A stretch of DNA of 64,000 nucleotides from Rhodoluna sp. (lineage in GTDB: Bacteria > Actinomycetota > Actinomycetes > Actinomycetales > Microbacteriaceae). The position numbers and the translations under genes were made by a program. The stretch spans positions 1 to 64,000 of the forward strand of contig NZ_JAHEIM010000004.1 of the NCBI RefSeq assembly GCF_024639375.1, written 5' to 3'. Positions 17,542 to 26,028 of the stretch are shown here, piece by piece. Within the stretch, counting starts at the first letter, position 1. Every line of letters begins with the position of its first letter. A model generated the notes under the pieces. The model worked only from the letters and a program-made list of their open reading frames with translations. It was not told the DNA's origin and ran no database searches.

Positions 17542-18423
17542 CTAGCCCAGGGCAGCTGAGATTGCGTCGAGATTTGTGGTCATCCAGTCGATGTAGTTAT
17601 TGCCGGCTGGCACTTGCTCGGTTAAGGCAATCACCTGCACGCCATTTGCTTCGGCTGCTGCGGTGAGTTGATCAACTTGTGAGCTCACGGTTTGTTCATT
17701 CACAACGACGAATCGAACTTGTTTGGTTTCGATGAGTTTTAGTGCAGCGTTCAACGCAGCTGGCGGAATGTCAGTTTCGTCTTCAACTGCTTTAGTCAGA
17801 GCAGTCGGAGTTGCATTCACAAAGCCAATGTCGCTAAGCATGTAGTCGGCAAGCGGTTCGGTCTCGAGAATTCTGATTCCAGATACTCCGGTGAGAATTC
17901 CGGATTCCTTGTTGATTAGTCCAGTGATTTTTGTAACCAGGTTTGCCATGTTGATTTGGTAGGCGGCCTTGTTGATTGTGTCCATTTCAGACATTGCGTT
18001 TGCAATCGCAATCACGGCTTGAGCGGTTGCTTGCATGCTGTACCAAATGTGTTCGTTGCTCGCAGCATCTACTGGCAACGGGACGTTGCTCAGATTGAGC
18101 AGCTTTTCTCGCTCAGGCCCTTCTTTAACAAGCTGCATCATGAAGTCGTCGTAGCCCGAACCATTCATAATCACCAGGTGGGCTTTGTTCACCGCAAGCT
18201 GATCACGTGCAGTTGCTTCGTATGAGTGCGGGTCTTTGTTTACGTTGTCGATCAGGCTTGTGACCACCACGTTTTTACCGCCGATAGTTGCGGCCAAATC
18301 GCCCCAAACGTTGGTAGAGGCAACGATGTGAAACTTGTTGCCGTCATCTTGGCTGCCACTTGCGCAGCCAGCAAAGGCCAGGGCAGAGGCAATCAATAGG
18401 GCAATTAACTTGAATGGCTTCAT
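17542..18423 (-). CDS. znuA: metal ABC transporter substrate-binding lipoprotein
   Basis: ZnuA/TroA-type solute-binding protein. The lipoprotein signal is MKPFKLIALLIASALAFAGC with the lipobox AFAGC. Metal-site residues are the His of DPHSYE and the His of NEHIWY, with ETEPLADYML where many homologues have the third ligand; the His-rich loop of proteobacterial ZnuA is missing. The start at 18423 is chosen because it gives a clean signal peptide; an in-frame start at 18459 would add a non-signal extension running into the operator. First gene of the znuACB-zur operon. Confidence 0.9.
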   Translation of the reverse strand: MKPFKLIALLIASALAFAGCASGSQDDGNKFHIVASTNVWGDLAATIGGKNVVVTSLIDNVNKDPHSYEATARDQLAVNKAHLVIMNGSGYDDFMMQLVKEGPEREKLLNLSNVPLPVDAASNEHIWYSMQATAQAVIAIANAMSEMDTINKAAYQINMANLVTKITGLINKESGILTGVSGIRILETEPLADYMLSDIGFVNATPTALTKAVEDETDIPPAALNAALKLIETKQVRFVVVNEQTVSSQVDQLTAAAEANGVQVIALTEQVPAGNNYIDWMTTNLDAISAALG

Positions 18424-18439
18424 AGCCCAAGGGTAAGTC

Positions 18440-18462
18440 TTATTGAGAACGTTTGTCAATAA
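18440..18462 (-). promoter_or_regulatory. candidate Zur operator upstream of znuA
   Basis: TTATTGA-GAACGTTTG-TCAATAA is a 23-bp imperfect palindrome (9 of 11 positions symmetrical). Its core TGAGAACGTTTGTCA fits the Fur/Zur-type TGAnAAnnnTTnTCA pattern. It lies 17-39 bp upstream of the znuA ATG, and its outer minus-strand arm contains TTGACA, which could be the -35, so repressor binding would shut off the operon that also encodes Zur. Confidence 0.6.
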
Positions 18463-18509
18463 GCCGGAATCTCTGGCTTGGTTATTCGCGCGTAGCGCGG
18501 CAAATTTTT

Positions 18510-19868
18510 TTAGTCGAGCAGCAATGCTGGTTCTTCGATAACCGAAGCAACGTCTTGCACAAAGCGGCTGGCTACGTCGCCATCAACCACGCGGTGGTCA
18601 AAGGTTGCACCAATGGTGGTCACCTGGCGAATCAAAATTTCGTTGTCGACCACCCATGGCTTCGGCCGAATCGAGCCTAGAGCCACGATGCCAACTTCGC
18701 CCGGGTTCAAAATCGGGGTTCCGGTGTCAACACCAAAAACACCAATGTTGGTGATGGTGATGGTTCCATCTTTCATATCAGCCTGGGTGGTCTTGCCCTC
18801 ACGAGCGGTGGCCGCCAACTGCTCAATGGCCTTGGCCAGCTCAAGCATCGACATTTGATCGGCGTCTTTGATGTTCGGCACAATCAAACCGCGAGGCGTT
18901 GCCGCTGCGATGCCGAAATTCACAAAGTTGTGCACGATGATTTCTTCGTCGGTCCAGGTTGAGTTCACGGTTGGGTTGCGGCGAACTGCCCAGATCATTG
19001 CCTTAGCCATGATCAAAAGCGGGGTCACCTTTACACCCGCAAAATCTGTGGATGCCTTTAGGCGCTTCACATATTCCATGGTGCGAGTTGCATCAACGTC
19101 AACGAAGATGCTCACGTGTGGTGCGGTGAAAGCAGAAGAAACCATCGCGGTTGCAATTGCCTTGCGTACACCCTTAACCGGAATTCTTTCTTCACGCGCC
19201 GAAGGCGCAGCCGGTGTTGTTAGGTTTCTGAAAACTGAAGCCTGCTGAGCGCCACCCATTACGTCTTCACGAGTGATCTCGCCAGATGCGCCACTGGCGG
19301 TTACCTTGGTGAGGTCAACGCCAAGGTCTTTGGCAAGTTTGCGAATTGGTGGCTTTGCAATCACGTTGTGTTCGCCAGCCACGGGTGCAGCAACTGGTGC
19401 ATGCGTGGTTGCGGCAGCAATTGCGGCTGCGCCGGTTGCTGGGCGACGGCGACGCGAAGCGCCATGGCCGGCTGCACCATAACCAACAAGGTTTGGTGAC
19501 TTGCCTTCATCCTTAGCAACCGTTGCTGCCGCGTCGGAAACCAGAGTGTGTGCTGCAGCTGCAGTTGCTTCATCAATGATTGGAATCGAAGTTGTCGAAA
19601 CACTCACTGAACCAACGGCGCCATCAGAAACAGTTGCAGAAATAATTGGGCGACCAACCTCAACGGTTTCGCCTTCTTTAGCAAGCAGTTCGGTAACCAC
19701 ACCAGCGAATGGGCAAGGCAACTCAACCAAACTTTTCGCAGTTTCAATTTCGCAAATGATTTGGTTAACCTTCACAGTGTCGCCCGGCTTAACCATCCAA
19801 GTAACAATTTCGGCTTCGGTCAGGCCTTCGCCAACATCCGGCAGATTAAAAAATGCGAGTTGTGTCAT
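18510..19868 (-). CDS. 2-oxoacid dehydrogenase E2 component (dihydrolipoamide acyltransferase)
   Basis: 452-aa E2. The N-terminal lipoyl domain carries the lipoylation lysine in ETAKS (Lys45). An Ala/Pro-rich linker follows, then a peripheral subunit-binding domain ([16 protein letters not shown], about 170-200), then the acyltransferase domain with the catalytic FDHRVVDGD near residue 425. With E1alpha and E1beta upstream it completes a pyruvate or branched-chain 2-oxoacid dehydrogenase; E3 is not in the window. Substrate cannot be fixed from sequence, and in actinobacteria this three-gene form is often the branched-chain type. Confidence 0.92.
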   Translation of the reverse strand: MTQLAFFNLPDVGEGLTEAEIVTWMVKPGDTVKVNQIICEIETAKSLVELPCPFAGVVTELLAKEGETVEVGRPIISATVSDGAVGSVSVSTTSIPIIDEATAAAAHTLVSDAAATVAKDEGKSPNLVGYGAAGHGASRRRRPATGAAAIAAATTHAPVAAPVAGEHNVIAKPPIRKLAKDLGVDLTKVTASGASGEITREDVMGGAQQASVFRNLTTPAAPSAREERIPVKGVRKAIATAMVSSAFTAPHVSIFVDVDATRTMEYVKRLKASTDFAGVKVTPLLIMAKAMIWAVRRNPTVNSTWTDEEIIVHNFVNFGIAAATPRGLIVPNIKDADQMSMLELAKAIEQLAATAREGKTTQADMKDGTITITNIGVFGVDTGTPILNPGEVGIVALGSIRPKPWVVDNEILIRQVTTIGATFDHRVVDGDVASRFVQDVASVIEEPALLLD

Positions 19869-19871
19869 TTT

Positions 19872-20855
19872 TTAGTAACCCATCACTCGGTCGATTGCTT
19901 CAAGAATGCGGTCGGCATCTGGCAAGAATTTTTCTTCGAGCTTTGCCGGCGGATAAGGCACGTCGAAACCACCAACACGAATAACTGGTGCCTCAAGGTG
20001 ATAGAACGCTTGCTCGGTAACTCGTGCTGCAATTTCGGAACTAATTGAAACGTGTGTGCTTGCCTCGTGAGCAACCACTAGGCGACCAGTCTTCATAACC
20101 GAAGTAATGATGGTGTTGAAATCGATTGGTGACATTGAACGCAAGTCGATTACTTCTAGGCTGGTGCCTTCTTCGGCAGCAATCTCTGCAGCTTGCAATG
20201 CAACTGCAACCATCGGGCCATAAGCGGCAACGGTTGCGTGGTGGCCTTCATGCAATACCTGAGCTGTATGCATTGATGCTGGCGGGTGATCAAGATTCAC
20301 TTGACCCTTTTGCCAGTAGCGACGCTTTGGTTCGAAAAATAGAACTGGGTCTTTGCTGGCAATTGCTTGCTGAATCATCCAATAAGCATCGTTTGGATTG
20401 CTTGGTGAAATTACACGCAAACCAGGAGTGTGTGCAAAATAAGCCTCAGGTGATTCTGAGTGGTGCTCGATTGCGCCGATGCCGCCACCGTAAGGAACGC
20501 GAATTACAACCGGCATGGTCAAGAAACCTTCAGAGCGGTTTTGAATTTTTGCCAACTGCGAAGTGATCTGGTTAAACGCCGGAAAAATAAATCCGTCGAA
20601 TTGAATTTCAGCAACCGATGAGTAGCCACGCATTGCAAGACCAATTGCGGTACCGATGATTCCAGACTCGGCGATAGGCGAGTTAAAAATTCGAGTTGGG
20701 CCGAATTCATCGAGAATGCCTTCGGTAACGCGGAACACGCCACCAAGTTGCGCAACGTCTTCACCAAAAACCAAAACTTTTTCGTTGTCGTGCATTGCCT
20801 TGCGCATGCCCGCGTTGATTGCTTTAGCAATCGACATCTCTACAAAATTGCTCAT
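19872..20855 (-). CDS. 2-oxoacid dehydrogenase E1 component, beta subunit
   Basis: 327-aa transketolase-like E1beta: VFGEDVAQLGGVFRVTEGI, FNSPIAESGIIGTAIGLAMRG, and the C-terminal domain with LVVAHEASTHVSISSEIAARV and FDVPYPPAKLEE. It binds thiamine diphosphate together with E1alpha. Its ATG overlaps the E1alpha stop (TAATG), and E2 follows after 3 nt, so the three subunits are made from one message. Confidence 0.93.
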   Translation of the reverse strand: MSNFVEMSIAKAINAGMRKAMHDNEKVLVFGEDVAQLGGVFRVTEGILDEFGPTRIFNSPIAESGIIGTAIGLAMRGYSSVAEIQFDGFIFPAFNQITSQLAKIQNRSEGFLTMPVVIRVPYGGGIGAIEHHSESPEAYFAHTPGLRVISPSNPNDAYWMIQQAIASKDPVLFFEPKRRYWQKGQVNLDHPPASMHTAQVLHEGHHATVAAYGPMVAVALQAAEIAAEEGTSLEVIDLRSMSPIDFNTIITSVMKTGRLVVAHEASTHVSISSEIAARVTEQAFYHLEAPVIRVGGFDVPYPPAKLEEKFLPDADRILEAIDRVMGY

Positions 20856-21982
20856 TACTCGGCACCGCCTTCAAGGCTTGCTTCGTAGTTATTTAGCCAC
20901 TGTTGTTGCTCTTCAATGTAAGGGTGTGGCTCGCTGTAAACGTGTTGGAACATGTTTTCGATTGGCGGCTCACCAAGTGCAAAAGTCTGTGCGCGAATAT
21001 CCGTAGCCATTGCTTCGCCGGCTGCATCACACTCTTCAAAGAACGAATCACCAATGCCCTGGCGACGCAAGAATTTTTCTAGGCGATCTAGAGGGTCGCG
21101 CGCTTTCCAATATTCAACTTCTTCGCTGGTGCGATATTTAGTTGGATCGTCACTGGTGGTGTGTGCGCCAACGCGATAGGTAAGCGCTTCAATCATGAAT
21201 GGGCCGCCACCGTTGCGTGCGTCGTCCATGTGCTTTTTGGTAACCGCATAACTAGCCAACACGTCGTTGCCATCAATGCGAATTCCCGGCACACCAAAAC
21301 CAGAACCGCGCAAATAAAGCGGCACGGTGGTTTGTGAATTCACTGGGGATGAAATTGCCCACTGGTTGTTCTGGCAGAAGAAAACAATTGGCGCGTGGTT
21401 GGTTGCTGCAAACAAGAATGATTCTGAAACGTCACCCTCGGCAGTTGCTCCATCGCCGAAATAAGAAATTACCGCTTGGTTGTCGGCAAGATTTGGTGTT
21501 CCAACTTTGCCATCGAACTTAACGCCCATTGCATAACCGGTGGCGTGCAAAACCTGAGTTCCCAAAACAATTGCGTAAAGGTGAAAACGAGTTTCGTCTG
21601 GGTTCCAACCGCCGTGGTTCACACCGCGAAGCATTTTTAGAACGGCCATTAGGTCAATGCCGTGTGTGATGGCTACGCCGTGTTCGCGATAGCTAGGAAA
21701 AATGTGGTCTAGGTGGCCAACGCCGTAACCCGAACCGATTTGTGCACCCTCTTGGCCAATTGCTGGCACCCAAAGACCAAGTTGACCTTGGCGCTGAAGG
21801 GCAGTGGCTTCAACATCGAATCGACGCATAACCGCCATGTCGCGGTAAAACTTTAGAAAATCAGCTTCGGTGAGCTCTTCGATGTACTTCGCATACTCGG
21901 CATATTCCTTGGGCACACCATATTGACCGTCTGGCGACAGCAATTGGACCATAGGAACGCGCGCGGATTCTTGAGCACTCAT
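20855..21982 (-). CDS. 2-oxoacid dehydrogenase E1 component, alpha subunit
   Basis: 375-aa E1alpha with the thiamine-diphosphate motif YFGDGATAEGDVSESFLFAA and NNQWAISSP, plus RVGAHTTSDDPTKYR near the phosphorylation-loop region of mitochondrial homologues. First gene of the E1alpha-E1beta-E2 operon. TAAATT at 21990-21995 lies 7 nt before the ATG and no ribosome site is visible, so the mRNA may be leaderless. Confidence 0.93.
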   Translation of the reverse strand: MSAQESARVPMVQLLSPDGQYGVPKEYAEYAKYIEELTEADFLKFYRDMAVMRRFDVEATALQRQGQLGLWVPAIGQEGAQIGSGYGVGHLDHIFPSYREHGVAITHGIDLMAVLKMLRGVNHGGWNPDETRFHLYAIVLGTQVLHATGYAMGVKFDGKVGTPNLADNQAVISYFGDGATAEGDVSESFLFAATNHAPIVFFCQNNQWAISSPVNSQTTVPLYLRGSGFGVPGIRIDGNDVLASYAVTKKHMDDARNGGGPFMIEALTYRVGAHTTSDDPTKYRTSEEVEYWKARDPLDRLEKFLRRQGIGDSFFEECDAAGEAMATDIRAQTFALGEPPIENMFQHVYSEPHPYIEEQQQWLNNYEASLEGGAE

Positions 21983-22020
21983 CTAGACCAATTTACTTGC
22001 TCAGATGGCACAATCGAAAC

Positions 22021-22446
22021 ATGATTCGTTTTCTGCTCTCAACAGTTATCAATGCGTTCGGTCTTTGGGTAGTCACCCTCTGCATTCCGGCGATTAAATT
22101 GCAGCCATATGGCGGCACCGAATTCTGGCCAACGGTCGGTTCGTTCTTGCTGGTGGGCATTGTCTTTGGCTTTGTGAACGGCATCATCGCCCCGGTAATC
22201 AAGGTGTTGGCATTTCCGCTTTACATTCTCACCTTTGGATTAATTTCGTTTGTGATCAACGGCTCACTGCTTTTGTTTGTGGCTTGGTTGTCAAAGCTTT
22301 GGGCTGGCGATGTGCTCACCATTTATGGCCTCACTAAAGAAGGCCTCACCATTGAGACTTTGGGTTGGGCAATTTTGGGTTCAATCGTCATGAGCATCGT
22401 GGCGTTCTTTGCCCGCGGCATTTTCAAGGTTTTGCGTCTGCTCTAG
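22021..22446 (+). CDS. phage holin family 4-TM membrane protein (DUF/PF04020-like)
   Basis: 141-aa protein with four hydrophobic segments, beginning MIRFLLSTVINAFGLWVVTL and containing GIVFGFVNGIIAPVIKVLAFPLYILTFG, the pattern of the widespread YvlD/mycobacterial phage-holin-4 family. The name is historical; no lysis role is implied. The start ATG 22021 has CACAAT six nt upstream and no ribosome site. An in-frame codon 24 nt earlier is disfavoured. Its 3' end overlaps the convergent hydrolase gene by 66 bp. Confidence 0.83.
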   Translation: MIRFLLSTVINAFGLWVVTLCIPAIKLQPYGGTEFWPTVGSFLLVGIVFGFVNGIIAPVIKVLAFPLYILTFGLISFVINGSLLLFVAWLSKLWAGDVLTIYGLTKEGLTIETLGWAILGSIVMSIVAFFARGIFKVLRLL

Positions 22447-23565
22447 AGGTGCCCTACTAATTTCAAAGGTTTTCCCCTGGCCCGAAGGGCCTTTTAAAAA
22501 ACTCAGGATGCGCTCGCGCACTCGTTTTAGCCCAATATCCTGCGATTTATCTGCCTGAGCAGCCGTGGTCTGGTATTCCGCCAGGCTGTGAGCTTGAGTT
22601 ATGTCAACCTGAGCCCCAAGGCCCGACCGGGTGACGGTTCGCTGAACCGTGACCCAATTGCTAGTTAGCGGGTTTCGTTGCAGGTCTAGCTTTGGCACCA
22701 CATCGTTGCGGTGCTCGATGGCCAGGGTTGGCACCTTGATTTGATTGGCCAACTGCCCAATTGGCGAGCCAAACGTCACTACGCCAGCAATCTTGTAATT
22801 CAGGTTGTTTCGGGTAGCCAGGTTGGCGGCCACCAATCCGCCTTGTGAGTGCCCAACCAGCAAAACCTGGTCTTGTGGCCTGGCGCCGGCCGCGGCCAAG
22901 GCTGCCGAAACCGCCAATTCGGTGCCAGTGGGTCGAATATTGGCCATTCCCACCAAATTTGAGGTGAAGTCAATCGGGTTCGAACGCGGTATTGGATCCC
23001 AGGTTTGAGTGCCCGGTAAATAGACCACAAATCTTTGGGCGGGCGCAGTGGCTCCGGCGGCGAAGGCCGACCTGGCGCCGTTAGGCGCCTCGCTTAAAAA
23101 TGCTTCCACCCGAATTCGCCCGTCAACACTGGCCGTCGAGCGCAGTCGGGCCATCAGTTGGGCCAATGAATCGCTGGGCAACGCCGGCTCACCAGAGCCA
23201 ACCTGGGTCACCCGAACCCCAGGTTCATCGCGAAAGACTCCTATAGCCGCCCCGGCAACCAGCATCGCCGCGGCCACCGCCCCGGCGGTGCCTTGGTCTA
23301 AACCGCCGGCAACCTTAGCCTCGCCCGCAAAATACTCCTCGGCGGCAGCCGAGCAAGCCGAAAATAGAAAATCGATGCGCTGCAAAACCGGAGGCAGTTC
23401 AAGACTCAAGGCAATGTGCTTGCCGGGCTTCACTAAAAAATCGAAGGGCTGCACCTGTGAATTAAGCAGGCTTGCCACCGCGGCCAGTTCACGTTGAACC
23501 CGTTCAATCTCGGCTCGAGTGGCAACAATTGCCGGGTCACCGCCAAAAGAAGTTAAATCACCCAC
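22381..23565 (-). CDS. alpha/beta hydrolase-fold protein with helical, WXG-associated N-terminus
   Basis: 394 aa. A serine-hydrolase nucleophile elbow GHSQGG lies near residue 240, after the strand RFVVYLPGTQTWD; the likely acid is in the AIEHRNDVVPKLD region and the histidine in ITQAHSLAEY. The first 120 residues are mainly helical, with heptad-like segments and an Ala/Gly-rich hydrophobic stretch (AGAVAAAMLVAGAAIGVF). No signal peptide. GTG start at 23565, overlapping the upstream micro-ORF by 13 bp. Synonymous positions look GC-richer than in neighbours. Function unknown; the pairing suggests a WXG/ESX-like or cell-surface hydrolase module, which is inference. Confidence 0.7.
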   Translation of the reverse strand: MGDLTSFGGDPAIVATRAEIERVQRELAAVASLLNSQVQPFDFLVKPGKHIALSLELPPVLQRIDFLFSACSAAAEEYFAGEAKVAGGLDQGTAGAVAAAMLVAGAAIGVFRDEPGVRVTQVGSGEPALPSDSLAQLMARLRSTASVDGRIRVEAFLSEAPNGARSAFAAGATAPAQRFVVYLPGTQTWDPIPRSNPIDFTSNLVGMANIRPTGTELAVSAALAAAGARPQDQVLLVGHSQGGLVAANLATRNNLNYKIAGVVTFGSPIGQLANQIKVPTLAIEHRNDVVPKLDLQRNPLTSNWVTVQRTVTRSGLGAQVDITQAHSLAEYQTTAAQADKSQDIGLKRVRERILSFLKGPSGQGKTFEISRAPLEQTQNLENAAGKERHDAHDD

Positions 23566-23723
23566 GAGCTAATGCGCTGTTGCAAGGCAAGAATTTGTTG
23601 CGCCAGGTTCTCAATGGAATGGGCGCACGCGCTGGCAGCACTGCCCTGCCAAAGCACGGGGTTGGGCACAGCCATTCGCAATGCACTGGCAGCGTTTATC
23701 AAAGTGTGGTCAATCGCATCCAT
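23553..23723 (-). CDS. small WXG-like helical protein
   Basis: A 56-aa reading frame from ATG 23723: MDAIDHTLINAASALRMAVP then NPVLWQGSAASACAHSIENL and a helical, Leu/Gln-rich tail ending SSWVI. It has a central WQG tripeptide followed by small residues and a helix, as in WXG100 hairpin proteins, but is shorter than the usual 95-100 aa. The stop lies inside the start of the hydrolase gene (13-bp overlap), so the two are translationally coupled. Not long enough for standard ORF cut-offs. Assignment to WXG is by motif only. Confidence 0.55.
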   Translation of the reverse strand: MDAIDHTLINAASALRMAVPNPVLWQGSAASACAHSIENLAQQILALQQRISSWVI

Positions 23724-23800
23724 AGGTAAATCGTCAACTTAAAAACCAAGGGCCAACGGCCCCGCGGATAATCTGTGCAGAAGTCGGGCAATATAGACGA

Positions 23801-25186
23801 GTGAGTAATCTTTCAATTCAGCCAATTTCCCCGCTTGATGGTCGCTACCGTGCGGCAGTCTCTGACCTTGGTTTTCACCTTTCAGAAGCTGGCCTAAACC
23901 GTGCGCGCATCGCAGTTGAAATTGAATGGCTGATTCACCTGGCCAACCGCGATTTGCTGGGCACCAACTCACCAATTAGTGAAGAGCTGCGTGAGCAGCT
24001 TCGAGCTATCGTCACTCACTTTGGCGACAACGACGTTGCAACTTTGGCCGCCACCGAGGCAACCACCAAGCACGACGTAAAAGCCGTGGAGTATTTCATC
24101 CGCGGTAAATTGACCGAACTTGGTCGCACCGATCTTCTTGAATTAACTCACTTTGCTTGCACCAGCGAAGACATCAACAACCTTTCTTATGCAATTACCG
24201 TGCGCGATGCAATTGGCGATGTTTGGTTGCCGCGCGTTGAGCAGCTAATGATTAAGTTGCGCGACTTGTCTGCCAAGTATGTTGACGCCGCGATGCTCTC
24301 GCACACTCACGGTCAGCCGGCAACGCCAAGCACCATGGGCAAAGAACTTGCTGTGTTTGTGCACCGACTAGAGCGTCAACTAAAGCGAATTCGTTCGGTG
24401 CAATACCTGGGCAAATTCTCTGGTGCCACCGGAACCTTCTCGGCGCACGTTGTTGCTGCTCCAAATGTTGACTGGATTCAAGAGTCGAATGATTTTGTAA
24501 CTGGTTTGGGTCTCACCTGGAACCCACTGACCACACAGATTGAATCGCACGACTGGCAGGCCGAGCTTTACACCGCGGTTTCACACTTCAACTCGATCTT
24601 GCACAACCTTTGCACCGACATCTGGACATACATCTCGATGGGTTACTACAAGCAGATTCCGGTTGCTGGTGCTACCGGTTCATCAACAATGCCGCACAAG
24701 ATAAACCCGATTCGTTTTGAAAATGCCGAGTCAAACCTTGAGCTTTCAAATGCAATTTTGCAGAGCCTGGCAAACACTTTGATCACCTCTCGTTTGCAGC
24801 GCGACCTCACCGACTCTTCTTCGCAACGCAACATCGGATTAGGTCTTGGTCACTCGCTTTTGGCAATCGACAACGTGACTCGTGGTTTGAGTGAGATTGA
24901 TTTGTCGCCAGCAGTGCTTGACGCCGACCTAAGCGACAACTGGGAGATTCTTGGCGAAGCTATTCAGACTGTGATTCGTGCCGAGGTTGCCGCTGGTCGT
25001 TCAAACATCAGTGACCCATATCAGTTGCTAAAGGATTTGACTCGCGGCAAGCGTTTGAGTGGCGAAGACATGGTGACTTTTGTTAACGGTCTTGAAATTG
25101 GCCAAGAGGCGAAAGATCGTTTGTTGCAATTGCGACCACACACTTATGTGGGTCTAGCCAGCGAACTGGCTAAGCGTTTTATTTAA
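23801..25186 (+). CDS. purB: adenylosuccinate lyase
   Basis: Cleaves SAICAR to AICAR and adenylosuccinate to AMP in purine synthesis. The 461-aa protein starts MSNLSIQPISPLDGRYRAAV and has the fumarase/aspartase superfamily signature GSSTMPHKINPIRFE (catalytic Ser loop), plus LTHFACTSEDINNLSYA and SHTHGQPATPSTMGKEL (catalytic His). Length resembles the E. coli-type enzyme. GTG start; CAATAT at 23789-23794 is 6 nt before it, so leaderless translation is possible. The gene converges on a small membrane protein gene, separated by 5 bp. Confidence 0.96.
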   Translation: MSNLSIQPISPLDGRYRAAVSDLGFHLSEAGLNRARIAVEIEWLIHLANRDLLGTNSPISEELREQLRAIVTHFGDNDVATLAATEATTKHDVKAVEYFIRGKLTELGRTDLLELTHFACTSEDINNLSYAITVRDAIGDVWLPRVEQLMIKLRDLSAKYVDAAMLSHTHGQPATPSTMGKELAVFVHRLERQLKRIRSVQYLGKFSGATGTFSAHVVAAPNVDWIQESNDFVTGLGLTWNPLTTQIESHDWQAELYTAVSHFNSILHNLCTDIWTYISMGYYKQIPVAGATGSSTMPHKINPIRFENAESNLELSNAILQSLANTLITSRLQRDLTDSSSQRNIGLGLGHSLLAIDNVTRGLSEIDLSPAVLDADLSDNWEILGEAIQTVIRAEVAAGRSNISDPYQLLKDLTRGKRLSGEDMVTFVNGLEIGQEAKDRLLQLRPHTYVGLASELAKRFI

Positions 25187-25191
25187 ACGAT

Positions 25192-25425
25192 TTACTTTAG
25201 GCGCGGTTCGTTTGGATCGCGTGGGTCTTCTTTAACCATCAACGCAAGTGTTGCGATTGAAACAATCGAAACAATAAAAGTGATTGCAGCCCAGATGAAT
25301 GTGGTGTTCATATCGCGAACGCCACCCCATACCAAGACGCCAACGAACACTGCCGCAACGGTGGACAGGGTTAGGTAGCTGCGTAGGCTCTTAGCCTCAG
25401 CTTTTTTCTTTTCTGGTTTTGCCAT
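25192..25425 (-). CDS. small two-TM membrane protein, unknown function
   Basis: 77 aa: a lysine-rich N-terminus (MAKPEKKKAEAKSLRSYLTL), two hydrophobic helices (about 19-36 and 43-63) and a charged tail KEDPRDPNEPRLK. Not recognised. It follows another small membrane protein gene in the same direction, and has its own -10 TAGGCT 6 nt before the ATG, so a leaderless transcript is likely. Confidence 0.7.
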   Translation of the reverse strand: MAKPEKKKAEAKSLRSYLTLSTVAAVFVGVLVWGGVRDMNTTFIWAAITFIVSIVSIATLALMVKEDPRDPNEPRLK

Positions 25426-25431
25426 GTGCCT

Positions 25432-25437
25432 AGCCTA
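25432..25437 (-). promoter_or_regulatory. -10 element for leaderless small membrane protein gene
   Basis: TAGGCT on the minus strand, 6 nt before the ATG at 25425. It overlaps the end of the upstream gene region. Confidence 0.45.
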
Positions 25438-25944
25438 TGCCTTTGTTGTTCGAGGTGATGCGGCGGAAATTCCAAGGTGCACCGCAAGCAAAATTGCATA
25501 GGCGCCAAAGAAACCAACGCGACTAACTGAGTCGGCTGCATCGGTAATTGAGATTTGTGAAAGCAAAAGGAAGATTGCAAGCCCTGAGTTGATCAAAAAA
25601 TCGCGACGGTCAATAGTTTTCTTGCCTGCGCGTAGCGCAAAAATTAATTCGAGAATTGCGCCGAATAATCCCCAAGACATTAAAAGAATCCAGGCTTGAG
25701 TTGTGGCTTCATTTGCAACGAAAGATTGTGAGTAAGCAATCATCGCCATGGCACCAATCGCCACGATTGAATGCAAAATAATCGACTGGCGTTTGAACAC
25801 TGCAACTGCGGATGCCAACACCCAGCCGATTGACAAAATCAACAGGCCCAACATGGCAACTTGCGCATCATGCTTTTGCGAAAAAGTGATGAGCAGGCCG
25901 GCAACAAGAGCAGCCGAGGCTTGGATGATTTGTGAAATGCGCAC
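25435..25944 (-). CDS. multi-pass membrane protein, unknown function
   Basis: 169 aa with about five hydrophobic segments; starts MRISQIIQASAALVAGLLIT and ends SAASPRTTKA. A short basic loop LRAGKKTIDRRDFL lies between TM segments 4 and 5. No family recognised; HdeD/DUF308-like topology is possible. The start is GTG 25944, supported by TAGATT 6 nt upstream. Likely paired with the 77-aa membrane protein 9 bp downstream. Confidence 0.65.
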   Translation of the reverse strand: MRISQIIQASAALVAGLLITFSQKHDAQVAMLGLLILSIGWVLASAVAVFKRQSIILHSIVAIGAMAMIAYSQSFVANEATTQAWILLMSWGLFGAILELIFALRAGKKTIDRRDFLINSGLAIFLLLSQISITDAADSVSRVGFFGAYAILLAVHLGISAASPRTTKA

Positions 25945-25950
25945 GTGTTA

Positions 25951-25956
25951 AATCTA
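25951..25956 (-). promoter_or_regulatory. -10 element for leaderless GTG-start membrane protein gene
   Basis: TAGATT on the minus strand, 6 nt before the GTG at 25944. Confidence 0.45.
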
Positions 25957-25997
25957 GGCCTTCAATTTCAAACGGCTTGCCGTTTCAAAGGTGAAAG

Positions 25998-26028
25998 TGA
26001 ATATGAAGGCTTTATGCCTTCATATTCA
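25998..26028 (-). terminator. hairpin overlapping the dnaB stop codon
   Basis: A perfect 13-bp stem, TGAATATGAAGGC-ATAAA-GCCTTCATATTCA on the minus strand. Its 5' arm encodes the last DnaB codons (M-N-M-K) and the loop contains the TAA. There is no T-run immediately after it; a second short hairpin AAACGG-CAAG-CCGTTT follows about 20 nt downstream. It may end dnaB transcription or protect the 3' end. Confidence 0.55.

Noticed and set aside
20126-20566. 146-codon plus-strand frame opposite E1beta
   Set aside because: Shadow of the conserved dehydrogenase gene on the other strand.
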